Shown piece by piece: positions 34,543 to 43,243 of a stretch of 64,000 bases of DNA (the first letter of the stretch is position 1; each line of letters starts with the position of its first letter). The notes under the pieces are model-generated. The model had not been told where the DNA came from, ran no database searches, and saw only the letters and a program-made list of their open reading frames with translations. Position numbers and translations under genes: made by a program. Source of the stretch: Acidobacteriota bacterium (GTDB lineage Bacteria > Acidobacteriota > Blastocatellia > Pyrinomonadales > Pyrinomonadaceae); contig CP065000.1 in assembly GCA_016700075.1 (NCBI GenBank), positions 682,001-746,000 on the forward strand. The letters are read 5' to 3'.

Positions 34543-36112
34543 ATCAACGAAAACCGCAGAACCTTGCGTGATGGTCATATTCGGTGCGACCGGCGACCTG
34601 ACTAAACGCAAACTGCTGCCCGCGTTGTATAACCTCGCAAGGCAGGATTTTCTGCCGCACTCGTTTGCGATAGTCGGTGTCGGGCGTCAGGAGATGACGA
34701 CCGAGGAATTTCGCGAACAGATGGCGGGGCATCTGGAAGAATTCGTCGGAAAGCAATCAGTTGGGACGCAGGCTGCCAGCCTGCAAAAGGAAGACAAAGA
34801 GGAGCAGACTGGCAGTCTGCGATTCGACGACAAACTTATCAATTGGCTGCTCGACCGCACGTATTACACAGGCGGCGATTTTGACGATGATAAGAAGCTA
34901 TTTGGCGATCTGAAGGAATTGCTGGGAGAAGTTACGGCCGCACATCAGATACCGGACAACTACTTTTTCTATATGGCGACGCCGCCCGACCTTTTTGCGA
35001 ATGTGACGCAAAAGGTCGTGAAGAATGGCCTCGGCAAAGAGGAGAACGGTAACTGGCGGCGTTTTGTTTACGAGAAGCCTTTCGGAACGGACCTGCCTTC
35101 TGCCGAAGCTCTGAACCAGAAACTGTTGCGGCTGATCAAAGAACGCCAGATCTACCGCATCGATCATTATCTGGGCAAGGAAACGGTGCAGAACATCTTA
35201 GTCTTCCGTTTCGGAAACAGCATTTTCGAGCCGATCTGGAACCGCAATTTCGTCGATCACGTGCAGATAACCGTGGCAGAAAAGCTAGGCGTCGAACAGC
35301 GTGGCGGATATTACGATTCGGCGGGTGCCTTGCGCGATATGATCCCGAATCATATTTTGCAGCTTGTCACGCTAACAGCGATGGAACCGCCCGTTTCGTT
35401 CGAGGCAGATTCTGTGCGTGACGAGCAGGCGAAGATCCTGCAGGCGATACAGCCGTTCTCACCTGAGGACGTTTTGAAATGTGCCATTCGGGGCCAATAC
35501 GGCGAAGGTGAGATCGGCGGAACTGCGGTTTCGGCGTATCGCGATGAAGAGCGCGTCGCTCCGGCGTCGAATACCGAGACCTTTGCCGCGCTCAAACTTT
35601 CGATCGACAACTGGCGCTGGGCGGACGTACCTTTCTACGTTCGCACGGGCAAGCGGCTTTCCACGCGGCATTCGAGCATCGTTATTCAGTTCAAAAAGGC
35701 TCCGTTCATGCTATTTCGTGAAACGGGCATCGAACGTCTGACCACGAACCGCATTGTCATACATATACAGCCCGACGAAGGCATCACGCTGCATTTCGGT
35801 GCGAAAATACCGGGCCCTGTGGTGAATATGGGCCCGGTCGATATGGACTTTAATTATCTCGATCATTTCGGCGAGCAGGTCTCGACGGGTTACGAACGCC
35901 TGCTCTACGACTGCATGATCGGCGACGCGACCTTGTTTCAGCGTGCCGATATGGTCGAGGCCGGCTGGCGCATCGTGCAGCCTGTGATCGACGTCTGGAA
36001 GGCATTGCCCGCACGCGATTTCCCGAACTACGCCGCGGGAAGCTGGGGCCCCGCGGAGGCCGACGCGTTCATGAATACGGACGGCCGACGCTGGATCAAC
36101 GAGCTGAAATAG
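34535..36112 (+). CDS. zwf: Glucose-6-phosphate dehydrogenase, with an in-frame repeat insertion
   Basis: First enzyme of the oxidative pentose phosphate path; makes 6-phosphogluconolactone and NADPH. 525 residues. N-terminal Rossmann motif G-A-T-G-D-L-T-K-R-K-L near 14-24, E-K-P-F-G-T-D, and the active-site R-I-D-H-Y-L-G-K-E near 207-215 are all present. Residues 76-97 (V-G-T-Q-A-A-S-L-Q ... T-G-S-L-R) are not expected in the family. Their DNA holds two perfect 17-bp palindromes (34768-34784 and 34804-34820), the first identical to the palindrome upstream of phoH. The reading frame stays open. Convergent with the first giant gene, 3 bp between stops. Confidence 0.94.
   Translation: MAESTKTAEPCVMVIFGATGDLTKRKLLPALYNLARQDFLPHSFAIVGVGRQEMTTEEFREQMAGHLEEFVGKQSVGTQAASLQKEDKEEQTGSLRFDDKLINWLLDRTYYTGGDFDDDKKLFGDLKELLGEVTAAHQIPDNYFFYMATPPDLFANVTQKVVKNGLGKEENGNWRRFVYEKPFGTDLPSAEALNQKLLRLIKERQIYRIDHYLGKETVQNILVFRFGNSIFEPIWNRNFVDHVQITVAEKLGVEQRGGYYDSAGALRDMIPNHILQLVTLTAMEPPVSFEADSVRDEQAKILQAIQPFSPEDVLKCAIRGQYGEGEIGGTAVSAYRDEERVAPASNTETFAALKLSIDNWRWADVPFYVRTGKRLSTRHSSIVIQFKKAPFMLFRETGIERLTTNRIVIHIQPDEGITLHFGAKIPGPVVNMGPVDMDFNYLDHFGEQVSTGYERLLYDCMIGDATLFQRADMVEAGWRIVQPVIDVWKALPARDFPNYAAGSWGPAEADAFMNTDGRRWINELK
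34766..34826. repeat. Palindromic repeat pair inside zwf
   Basis: gcaggctgccagcctgc and gcagactggcagtctgc, both perfect palindromes about a central base, separated by about 19 bp of purine-rich sequence. The first is identical over 17 bp, plus gggac on its left, to the copy at 32808-32824. Confidence 0.85.
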
Positions 36113-36115
36113 CAG

Positions 36116-39100
36116 CTACTCGATCGCCGTAAAATCAGCGTCATTGATCGGATCGGTAACCGACAGGATCCTATCCGCCGGCGAGAATCGCCACTGACGG
36201 CTCTTTGCGGACAGAACATAATTCCGTCCTGCTGCGACGTTCTCGATGACGTAGTAACCGAAGCTGTTGGTCAGCACACGCCGCACGTTGCCGTCGGTAT
36301 CGGCGATCTCGATCGTAACCTGCTGCACAGGCCGTCCGTCCGCGGTCAGGACACGCCCCGAAACGCTCACGCCTGCAGATGTCGGCGTGAAATTCACAGG
36401 GAAAAACTCCGACGTATTGTTCCCCGCATCGGTTGCGGTCGCTGTGATGTAGTCGCCGAACGCAAACTCAATTGCGGCCGCATTGCCGAGGTTTAGCTGT
36501 TTGAAACCGCCTCCGAAATCGGCCACCGTGTAACGGGCTGATCCGAGGAACGACTTCCCCTCTCCTGTCATATCGGATTTGAAGAACTCGATATACAGCC
36601 CATCGGCGCCGTAGCTAGAGAACGCCGGGTTGGAATCAACACGATACGTAACGATCAGGTCGCCGCTGCCGTCGATGTTGTAATTGCTGATCTCGGGGAA
36701 ATTCTGCAGCCGGTTCGGCCCTTCGTCCGGATCGCCGGGATCGTTAGGCGTCAGTCCGGCCGGCCCTATGTCGATCCCCAGCAGAGTATTCGAAAAGATA
36801 TTGTTCCTTTCAATTCTGTTCCCGGTTCCTGCGGTCGGTTGCAGCACGATACCGTTTTGGCCGTTGTGAGCGATGGTGTTGCCGAACGAAACGGGAGCGC
36901 TGCCCAGGTTGCGTCCCGGCTCTTCTTCGCTGACACCGCCGATGATGTTGCTGCCGGAGCCGAAGTTCAATGAGACCCCTGAACCACCGTTTGCGATTGG
37001 CGTCCCATTCGGCATTACGCCGACGAAATTGCCGACAACTGTATTCGAAAAGCCCGAGCTGATGCGGATAGCGTCATTGAAATTGCCGCCAATGATATTC
37101 GCGTAGTCAAAACACAAAGGCCCTGTGCAGTTCGATGGGTCGATGCCGATGATGTTATTACTCGAGTTCTCAACGACGATACCCGAAGCATTTGGAAGGA
37201 CGAGGGGTGCCGTTCTTTGTATCCCGATACGATTTCCCTGAACAAGATTTCCTGACGACCCTTCGGATATAGTTAGCCCCGGACCGCTTGTGTTGCCCGA
37301 GATGGTGTTTCCGACATTTGTACCGTTGTTGCCGGACAGCGTTCCGCCGATGGTATTACTTGAAGAACCTCCCAATATGGCGATTCCCGACACGCCGTTC
37401 GGGACTGCAGCGGTCCCTAATGCATTGGTTCCGATGCTGTTTCCTGCGATGGTATTGCTGTCAGACGGCCCGTTGCCGAGGTCGTTCAATTCAATACCGA
37501 TGCCGCTGTTGCCGGAGATCAAGTTGCTGAGTATTTCATGTCCGGAAGCACTTTGCATAAGGATGCCGCGTACGTTCGGAAGGGCGGATTGTCCGCTTTC
37601 ATTCGTACCGATACGGTTGCCGTCGATAGTGATGCCGTATTGAACGCCTCGGATATGCACACCGTCCAGATTGCCGGAGATCAGGTTTTGCGAAACATTC
37701 AGGTTCGATATGTCTGATCCCTCTTCGACCAGGATCCCGGTCACATTCGGCATTGTCGAATTTCCGCTGATGTCTGTGCCGATACGGTTGAACGATATCG
37801 TCGTATTAGAAACGCTCTGCCCTGAAGGCGGCGAGACAGCTACGCCTATTTCGTTGTTTGAAATGACGTTTCTCTGGTTCGGCAACCCGCCAATGGTATT
37901 CGACGCGCCGCCGAGTAGCCATATACCGAATTCATTGGCCCGTGAAGGAGAGCCGGAGCTTCCATTTATATCGGTGCCGATGAGATTGTTGATGATGGTA
38001 TTGCCGGAAGCTCCCGGCGCGATCGCAATTCCGGCACTGCCCGACGAATCGGTCGATCGGTGGCCCGATATAACGTTCCGCTCCTCAAATGAACCGCCGA
38101 TCTGATTTGAACTGCCGGAGAACAGACGGATCCCGGCAATTTGATTGCGGGCGTTCGTGCTGCCGTCGGGGAGCAGGCCGATCAGGTTTCCAAGTATGCG
38201 ATTGCCGTTAGAACGGATGTCGATCCCGTATTGCAGATTGCCCGAAATGTTGTTGCCGCCATCGCCAAATCTGCCGCCAATTACGTTGTTGGAGGAGCCT
38301 GTCGTCAACAGTATTCCCTCATCATTCGGTATGGTCACGCTGCCCGAACGGCTGATGCCGATGTTATTGTTCGCGACCACAACATTTTGGATGCTGGTCG
38401 ATGCCGCGGACCCGAGCTGAACGCCGTTGCTACAGCCGCCGATTGTATTTCCGTTGATCGAGGCTCCCTGCACTCTGCCACCCACCAGAATACCGCTACC
38501 CGCGATCGCTCCCGGCGAAGTTTCGCCGTCCGAGTTAATGCAGATATAACTGTTCTCAACCGTTAACTCGCGATACTGATCCGTTCCGCCGCCGAGCTGG
38601 ATCATGCTGTTGCTGAAACGGTTCACCGTCAGTCCGTTGATCTTGACCTCGCTTGCCCCGACACGGATTCCCGTGCCCAAAGAACCGGCGTCGCCGCGTA
38701 TCTCGATCAGCGGCGTGCCGCTGTAGCCGGGCTGAGAGCGGCCGAGGATCGACGCTTTTTCACTGATCGTCGGGAGAAGTGTCAAAGGCGAAATAGTATG
38801 GACTCCTGTTCCGGGAATATCGAAAAGAATAATGTCGAAGCCGGGGCTCGCGTTCGCCTGTTCAATGGCGGCACGCAGCGTACACTGCAGGCCGGTGTTC
38901 GACGTATCGATATCACAGACGCCGTCCGCCGTATTCTCGTCGGGTTCATCGCCGGTCGAATTCACAACAATCGATGTCAGACACTGGCCGCCTTCCTTGC
39001 GTGCCTCAATGAGCTCACGCTGGTTACATTCGCCCGCTATACAGGAAAATTCCGATGTCCTGCCGTTCTCGTCAGTCGCCGTTGAGCTGATCTTCTGTCC

Positions 39101-42100
39101 CGGCGGGACGATTCCGGGCGATGTGAAGTTTATTTCGGCAAAACCGTTCCCGTCCGTCGTGACGACCACCGAACCGATCAGGCCCTGGCCTTCGCCATAA
39201 TTTGTAGGATCTGCAAAGACGTTCTGATAAAAGTCGATCAGATATGTCGAAACGGGCTGTGCGCTGATGGTTCCTGTCACCGTGACCGTGCCGTCGCCGT
39301 TGAAAGTCGGTTCGTCGAGCTCGGGAAAATTCTGCAGACCATTCCCACCGGTATCGAGATCGCCGCAGTCATTTGGCGTTACTCCATCGGGCAGCGTCGC
39401 CGTGTCGGCGAGGTCGATACCAAGGCCGCCGTTATCGCGTATGGAATTTCCGCGAATGCTGACGTCGCCGACGGGAGCGTTTGGAATTCCGATGTCGTAA
39501 ACAAAGACACCTGCGCGACCGTTATGGGCGATCGCGTTTGGATTTCCCCCAACCACACCCCCGACGTTGGTTTTGCCCGGACCGGTTACAACGACGCCCG
39601 AGCCGCTATTACCGAGAGCATCGCCATCTCGGTTTAGTCCAATGAAATTACCAAAGATATTTACCGTACCGCCAAAATTACGGATGAATACGCCGTCGCC
39701 CCGAGTTCCTTGATTGAAAGTGTCGCTGGTCGCTGCGGATATGATATTTCGTTCGCCCGGCTGGCCGCCGCCTATTTCGACAAATGTTCCGAGAGCGACA
39801 AATACATTGATATTGGCTGATTGCGTGCCTCCGACACCGTTTGAGATCGCTGACAACCCGTCAGACGAAGTGCCGAAACGATTACCTGTGAATCGAAATG
39901 TCCCGCCAACCTCTTGGGGTTGGTGAAATCCACCGCCGACGTAATTTCCCGAAACCAGATTTCCGCCGGAAATGAAACCTCCGTTTCCATCCGGAAAGCT
40001 TCCTCCAAACAAGAATGATCCGAAGAACGAATTGAACCCAAAGAAATTGGGAAGTGCAGCAGTTCCTGCCTTATTGGTGCCGATGTAATTATTAAAAATT
40101 AACGCGGGGCCGAATCCCGACTTATAGACGCCACCGCCGCCGAGATTTTGCGTGCGGTTGCCGGATACCAAGTTACAAAAACCCGTACAGGCCTCCCAAT
40201 CCGAGGTGCCGCCGGGCGAACCGACGACCGAAAAGTCTATCGAACTCGTTCCCATCCAGACCGTATCGGTGACGATGCAAAAACCGGAGCATCCATTCCG
40301 CTGATCGTTCGGGATCGCTATATTGCCTGTGATATCGGTTCCTATCTCATTCCCGGCAACGATGCACGAGCCACTCTGCGGGGTGCCGTAGGAGAAATTG
40401 AACGCACAGTGAACCGCATTTTCGCCATTATCAGAGATAGTATTTCTGCCTTCAGCTGTGATGGAGCCTATGAATGTATTCAAATTTCCTGCCGAGGAAA
40501 CACCGGTACCACAGTTACCAAGCGGACCGTTACCAGCGAGGTTCGTTCCGATCAGATTACCCTTTATCCGGTTGTTATCGACGATCAATTGGCCAAATTC
40601 CAGCTCGATCAGGGTCTCGATACCGACACCAACACCAAGGCATCGATTTAGTACAGGCACGTCGAATCCATTGGCTGAAATGACGTTGTATGAACCGGGC
40701 TCATCGCCGCCAACGACGTTGTTGATACCCATCAGCAAGACGCCCTGATCGTTGCCTAACCGCTGCAAACCAGTTATATCCGTACCGATGAAATTTCCTT
40801 TTACCTCCGATTCGTTACCGGCTGTGATCGCAAGGCCTGCGCCTGACAGCGAGCCCGGAATGCTGCCCGCAAGCCCATTCCCGGAAATTAGGTTGCGAGA
40901 TGCGGGAAGGTTGCCGCCAACAGTGTTCAGGTCAGAATCATAAATTAGAACGCCCGTCGCTTCGTTCGGCTGCTCTACTGACCCGGTGACGTCTGTCCCT
41001 AGAAAATTGCCCTCGACGAGATTGCTGTGCACATTGGGAAAGCTATTCGTCGTAAATATCGCGATGCCGTTTCCTTCGATCAGTTGACCGTTTCCGCCAT
41101 TTGTCGCGGGCATACTGTTAATGACAAGGCCGCGAACGACAGAGTTTGTTGTTTTCATCGAAAGGCCGTTCTTCGTTCCCGGCCCTGCGTCGCCTCGGAT
41201 CTCGATGATCGGCGAACCAGTAAAACCAGGCTGCGTTGTGCCGTCGATCGTCACGGTTCCGTAGATATCTTCCAGGTCGATGACAAAATTGATCGTCTGA
41301 TGACCGCCGCCGCCGATGTTAAACGCAATGACACTTGGTCCGAGATCAACGTTAGCCAGAAACACTGCTCGACGCAGAGTGCAGAGTCCCGGTGTATTAC
41401 AATCGCCGCCCCCTGAGCTGTTGGAGTCGACAACGTAAACATTTGCCGGAGCGGTCATCAGAACCTGAGCGTTGCCGTTCTCGCTTAATACAAGCAAGTC
41501 CTTAAGTCCGTCAGGATTTAGCCTCATCGGCAGGACGGCGGAAGGCGAGTTCCCGCTCTCGATCGTGAACACATTCGCCCGCGATGCGTTTTCGCGTGCT
41601 CCCGTTTTCGCGACGATATGGAGTTGCCCGGAAGCGGCATCCGCGAAGATCAGATCGTCGAAACCGGAATCAGAAACCGCGGCTTTCACCAGTTTCGCAC
41701 CGCTGCCGGCGAATGATGCGATCGCAAGCCTTGCGTCCGTTACGAGCGTCGTGCGGACGAATTCACGAAACGGAACGGGCTGAGCGGCGAGGTTCTTTTC
41801 GAATAGTTCCTTGCGGAGCCGTTCCCGTTCCTTCGTCTTTTGAGTCTCGGCGGTGACATAAGCATCTTTCTCGGATTCGCTGAGCGATCCGAGGTGGGCA
41901 TTGCGTTCAGCCATGCGTTCCTCGGCCAATTTCTGTATGTCGTTGCCGTAGCGGCCGCGGTCGCCCATCAACAATCCCATTTCTTCGGCCTGTTCTGCGG
42001 TTTGCGGAAGTGTTGATTTGAGAACAGCTACATCGCGCACGCGTTCATTCGATTCGAGTTGATCACCGGCGGGGACAAAGTTCGTGCCTCGTGCGTTGTC

Positions 42101-43153
42101 AGGTAAGGCCGCACCGTCGGGCCGCGTTTTCGGCGCACGGGGTCGCGGTTCGAGGAGTTCGATGTTTCCCGTTCCATCGAGGATCGCGATGCTGTCATTG
42201 CGACCTTCAGTAAAACGGCCTACTGAGATCGCACGGATGTTTGAGTTCAAACGGATCGACTGTGTTACGGCATCGGGGCGGCGAACACCTGCAGACATAT
42301 CAAGCGGATATGGTTGCCCGCGTCCGTGGTGAATCGCCAGCACATTGCCGCACGCCGCGGCGACGTCATAATAGGAATCGCCGTCCAGACGGCCGATGGC
42401 CAGCGATGTCGCTTCGGCAGGAAGTTGATGAATTTCGGGTTTGCGGGCGAAGGCTCCTTCGGGATGCTCATAGACCATCAGCCGCGGGCCTTCTTTCGTA
42501 ACGGCGGCTACCGCCAGGTCAGCTTGTCCGTCAGGACGACCGATCTCGCCAATGGTGATCGAGGTAATACGTCCGCCAACCTCGAACGGCTGCGGCAGGC
42601 CAAGATTACCGCGGCCGTCGCCCGCGAGGACGAAAAACCTGTCGCTGTTTCTTGAGGCAATTACAACATCGGCGTGACCGTCGGCGTTCACATCGCCCGT
42701 TTCAACGAAATCAGGGGCGAAACCGAGCATTACCTCGGCTATAGTTTCGGTGAAAGGCGAGTCAGCGGCGACGCCTGCGAGCCTTTTTTGTTTAGCTTCC
42801 GGAGAATTCGGATAGATCGTGTCCGCAGTGCCGCGGACCATGTGTATTGCCCCTGACGCGGTGACCGCGACGATATCCGTAACGCCGTCGGAATCGAGAT
42901 CCGCCGATGCAGCGGCTTTCACGCCCGAAAGCGCACTTTCAGCCGCGGCGGCAAAACGCGGTTCCTCGAAATTAACGTGCGGAAAGCCGGGCTTGCTGCC
43001 GTCAGCGGCCTTTGCGACAACAGGACCGACTTTCGCCGTGCTGCCGTCAGAAACTGTCGCCGAAACAATAGAACTCAGGTTTTCGTATGAAAAAGACCCC
43101 AAAACGGCCAATGAAGCCGTCACAATCGCTATTGCCGATAAAAACTTACGCAT
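36116..43153 (-). CDS. Giant exported FG-GAP / CSLREC / parallel beta-helix protein, 2345 aa
   Basis: A very large predicted surface or secreted protein. Domain order: signal peptide (1-22); FG-GAP/VCBS propeller repeats in about 60-560 (motifs such as D-L-D-S-D-G-V-T-D-I-V-A-V and D-V-N-A-D-G-H-A-D-V-V-I-A), broken by a charged helical insert near 370-460; a first CSLREC-type motif near 590 (L-C-T-L-R-R-A-V-F-L-A-N); parallel beta-helix repeats rich in I-G-T-D, G-N-x-I-S-G-N and I-x-G-N; a second CSLREC motif near 1430 (C-T-L-R-A-A-I-E-Q-A-N-A); more beta-helix; and a carboxypeptidase-regulatory-like domain in the last 85 residues. No catalytic site is evident; adhesion or glycan binding is a guess. 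It lies 90 bp after its paralogue and has a structured leader. Confidence 0.88.
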   Translation of the reverse strand: MRKFLSAIAIVTASLAVLGSFSYENLSSIVSATVSDGSTAKVGPVVAKAADGSKPGFPHVNFEEPRFAAAAESALSGVKAAASADLDSDGVTDIVAVTASGAIHMVRGTADTIYPNSPEAKQKRLAGVAADSPFTETIAEVMLGFAPDFVETGDVNADGHADVVIASRNSDRFFVLAGDGRGNLGLPQPFEVGGRITSITIGEIGRPDGQADLAVAAVTKEGPRLMVYEHPEGAFARKPEIHQLPAEATSLAIGRLDGDSYYDVAAACGNVLAIHHGRGQPYPLDMSAGVRRPDAVTQSIRLNSNIRAISVGRFTEGRNDSIAILDGTGNIELLEPRPRAPKTRPDGAALPDNARGTNFVPAGDQLESNERVRDVAVLKSTLPQTAEQAEEMGLLMGDRGRYGNDIQKLAEERMAERNAHLGSLSESEKDAYVTAETQKTKERERLRKELFEKNLAAQPVPFREFVRTTLVTDARLAIASFAGSGAKLVKAAVSDSGFDDLIFADAASGQLHIVAKTGARENASRANVFTIESGNSPSAVLPMRLNPDGLKDLLVLSENGNAQVLMTAPANVYVVDSNSSGGGDCNTPGLCTLRRAVFLANVDLGPSVIAFNIGGGGHQTINFVIDLEDIYGTVTIDGTTQPGFTGSPIIEIRGDAGPGTKNGLSMKTTNSVVRGLVINSMPATNGGNGQLIEGNGIAIFTTNSFPNVHSNLVEGNFLGTDVTGSVEQPNEATGVLIYDSDLNTVGGNLPASRNLISGNGLAGSIPGSLSGAGLAITAGNESEVKGNFIGTDITGLQRLGNDQGVLLMGINNVVGGDEPGSYNVISANGFDVPVLNRCLGVGVGIETLIELEFGQLIVDNNRIKGNLIGTNLAGNGPLGNCGTGVSSAGNLNTFIGSITAEGRNTISDNGENAVHCAFNFSYGTPQSGSCIVAGNEIGTDITGNIAIPNDQRNGCSGFCIVTDTVWMGTSSIDFSVVGSPGGTSDWEACTGFCNLVSGNRTQNLGGGGVYKSGFGPALIFNNYIGTNKAGTAALPNFFGFNSFFGSFLFGGSFPDGNGGFISGGNLVSGNYVGGGFHQPQEVGGTFRFTGNRFGTSSDGLSAISNGVGGTQSANINVFVALGTFVEIGGGQPGERNIISAATSDTFNQGTRGDGVFIRNFGGTVNIFGNFIGLNRDGDALGNSGSGVVVTGPGKTNVGGVVGGNPNAIAHNGRAGVFVYDIGIPNAPVGDVSIRGNSIRDNGGLGIDLADTATLPDGVTPNDCGDLDTGGNGLQNFPELDEPTFNGDGTVTVTGTISAQPVSTYLIDFYQNVFADPTNYGEGQGLIGSVVVTTDGNGFAEINFTSPGIVPPGQKISSTATDENGRTSEFSCIAGECNQRELIEARKEGGQCLTSIVVNSTGDEPDENTADGVCDIDTSNTGLQCTLRAAIEQANASPGFDIILFDIPGTGVHTISPLTLLPTISEKASILGRSQPGYSGTPLIEIRGDAGSLGTGIRVGASEVKINGLTVNRFSNSMIQLGGGTDQYRELTVENSYICINSDGETSPGAIAGSGILVGGRVQGASINGNTIGGCSNGVQLGSAASTSIQNVVVANNNIGISRSGSVTIPNDEGILLTTGSSNNVIGGRFGDGGNNISGNLQYGIDIRSNGNRILGNLIGLLPDGSTNARNQIAGIRLFSGSSNQIGGSFEERNVISGHRSTDSSGSAGIAIAPGASGNTIINNLIGTDINGSSGSPSRANEFGIWLLGGASNTIGGLPNQRNVISNNEIGVAVSPPSGQSVSNTTISFNRIGTDISGNSTMPNVTGILVEEGSDISNLNVSQNLISGNLDGVHIRGVQYGITIDGNRIGTNESGQSALPNVRGILMQSASGHEILSNLISGNSGIGIELNDLGNGPSDSNTIAGNSIGTNALGTAAVPNGVSGIAILGGSSSNTIGGTLSGNNGTNVGNTISGNTSGPGLTISEGSSGNLVQGNRIGIQRTAPLVLPNASGIVVENSSNNIIGIDPSNCTGPLCFDYANIIGGNFNDAIRISSGFSNTVVGNFVGVMPNGTPIANGGSGVSLNFGSGSNIIGGVSEEEPGRNLGSAPVSFGNTIAHNGQNGIVLQPTAGTGNRIERNNIFSNTLLGIDIGPAGLTPNDPGDPDEGPNRLQNFPEISNYNIDGSGDLIVTYRVDSNPAFSSYGADGLYIEFFKSDMTGEGKSFLGSARYTVADFGGGFKQLNLGNAAAIEFAFGDYITATATDAGNNTSEFFPVNFTPTSAGVSVSGRVLTADGRPVQQVTIEIADTDGNVRRVLTNSFGYYVIENVAAGRNYVLSAKSRQWRFSPADRILSVTDPINDADFTAIE

Positions 43154-43208
43154 AACATCCTCCGAAACTGTCTCTTACCTAATAGGGCGAGAATTTTCGG
43201 AGGATGCG
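43154..43208 (-). promoter_or_regulatory. Structured 5' leader of the 2345-aa gene, sequestering the ribosome binding site
   Basis: On the minus strand 43206-43195 and 43167-43156 make a perfect 12-bp stem enclosing 27 nt. The 3' arm holds GGAGGA (43163-43158), the ribosome binding site, 4 nt before the ATG at 43153. The loop carries cgccctattaggtaagagac (43189-43170), conserved 17 of 20 in the leader of the paralogue, with a small CCT-ATT-AGG hairpin in it. Confidence 0.65.
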
Positions 43209-43243
43209 CTAAGGCCTACGACGAAAAATTTTCATTCGCAAAT

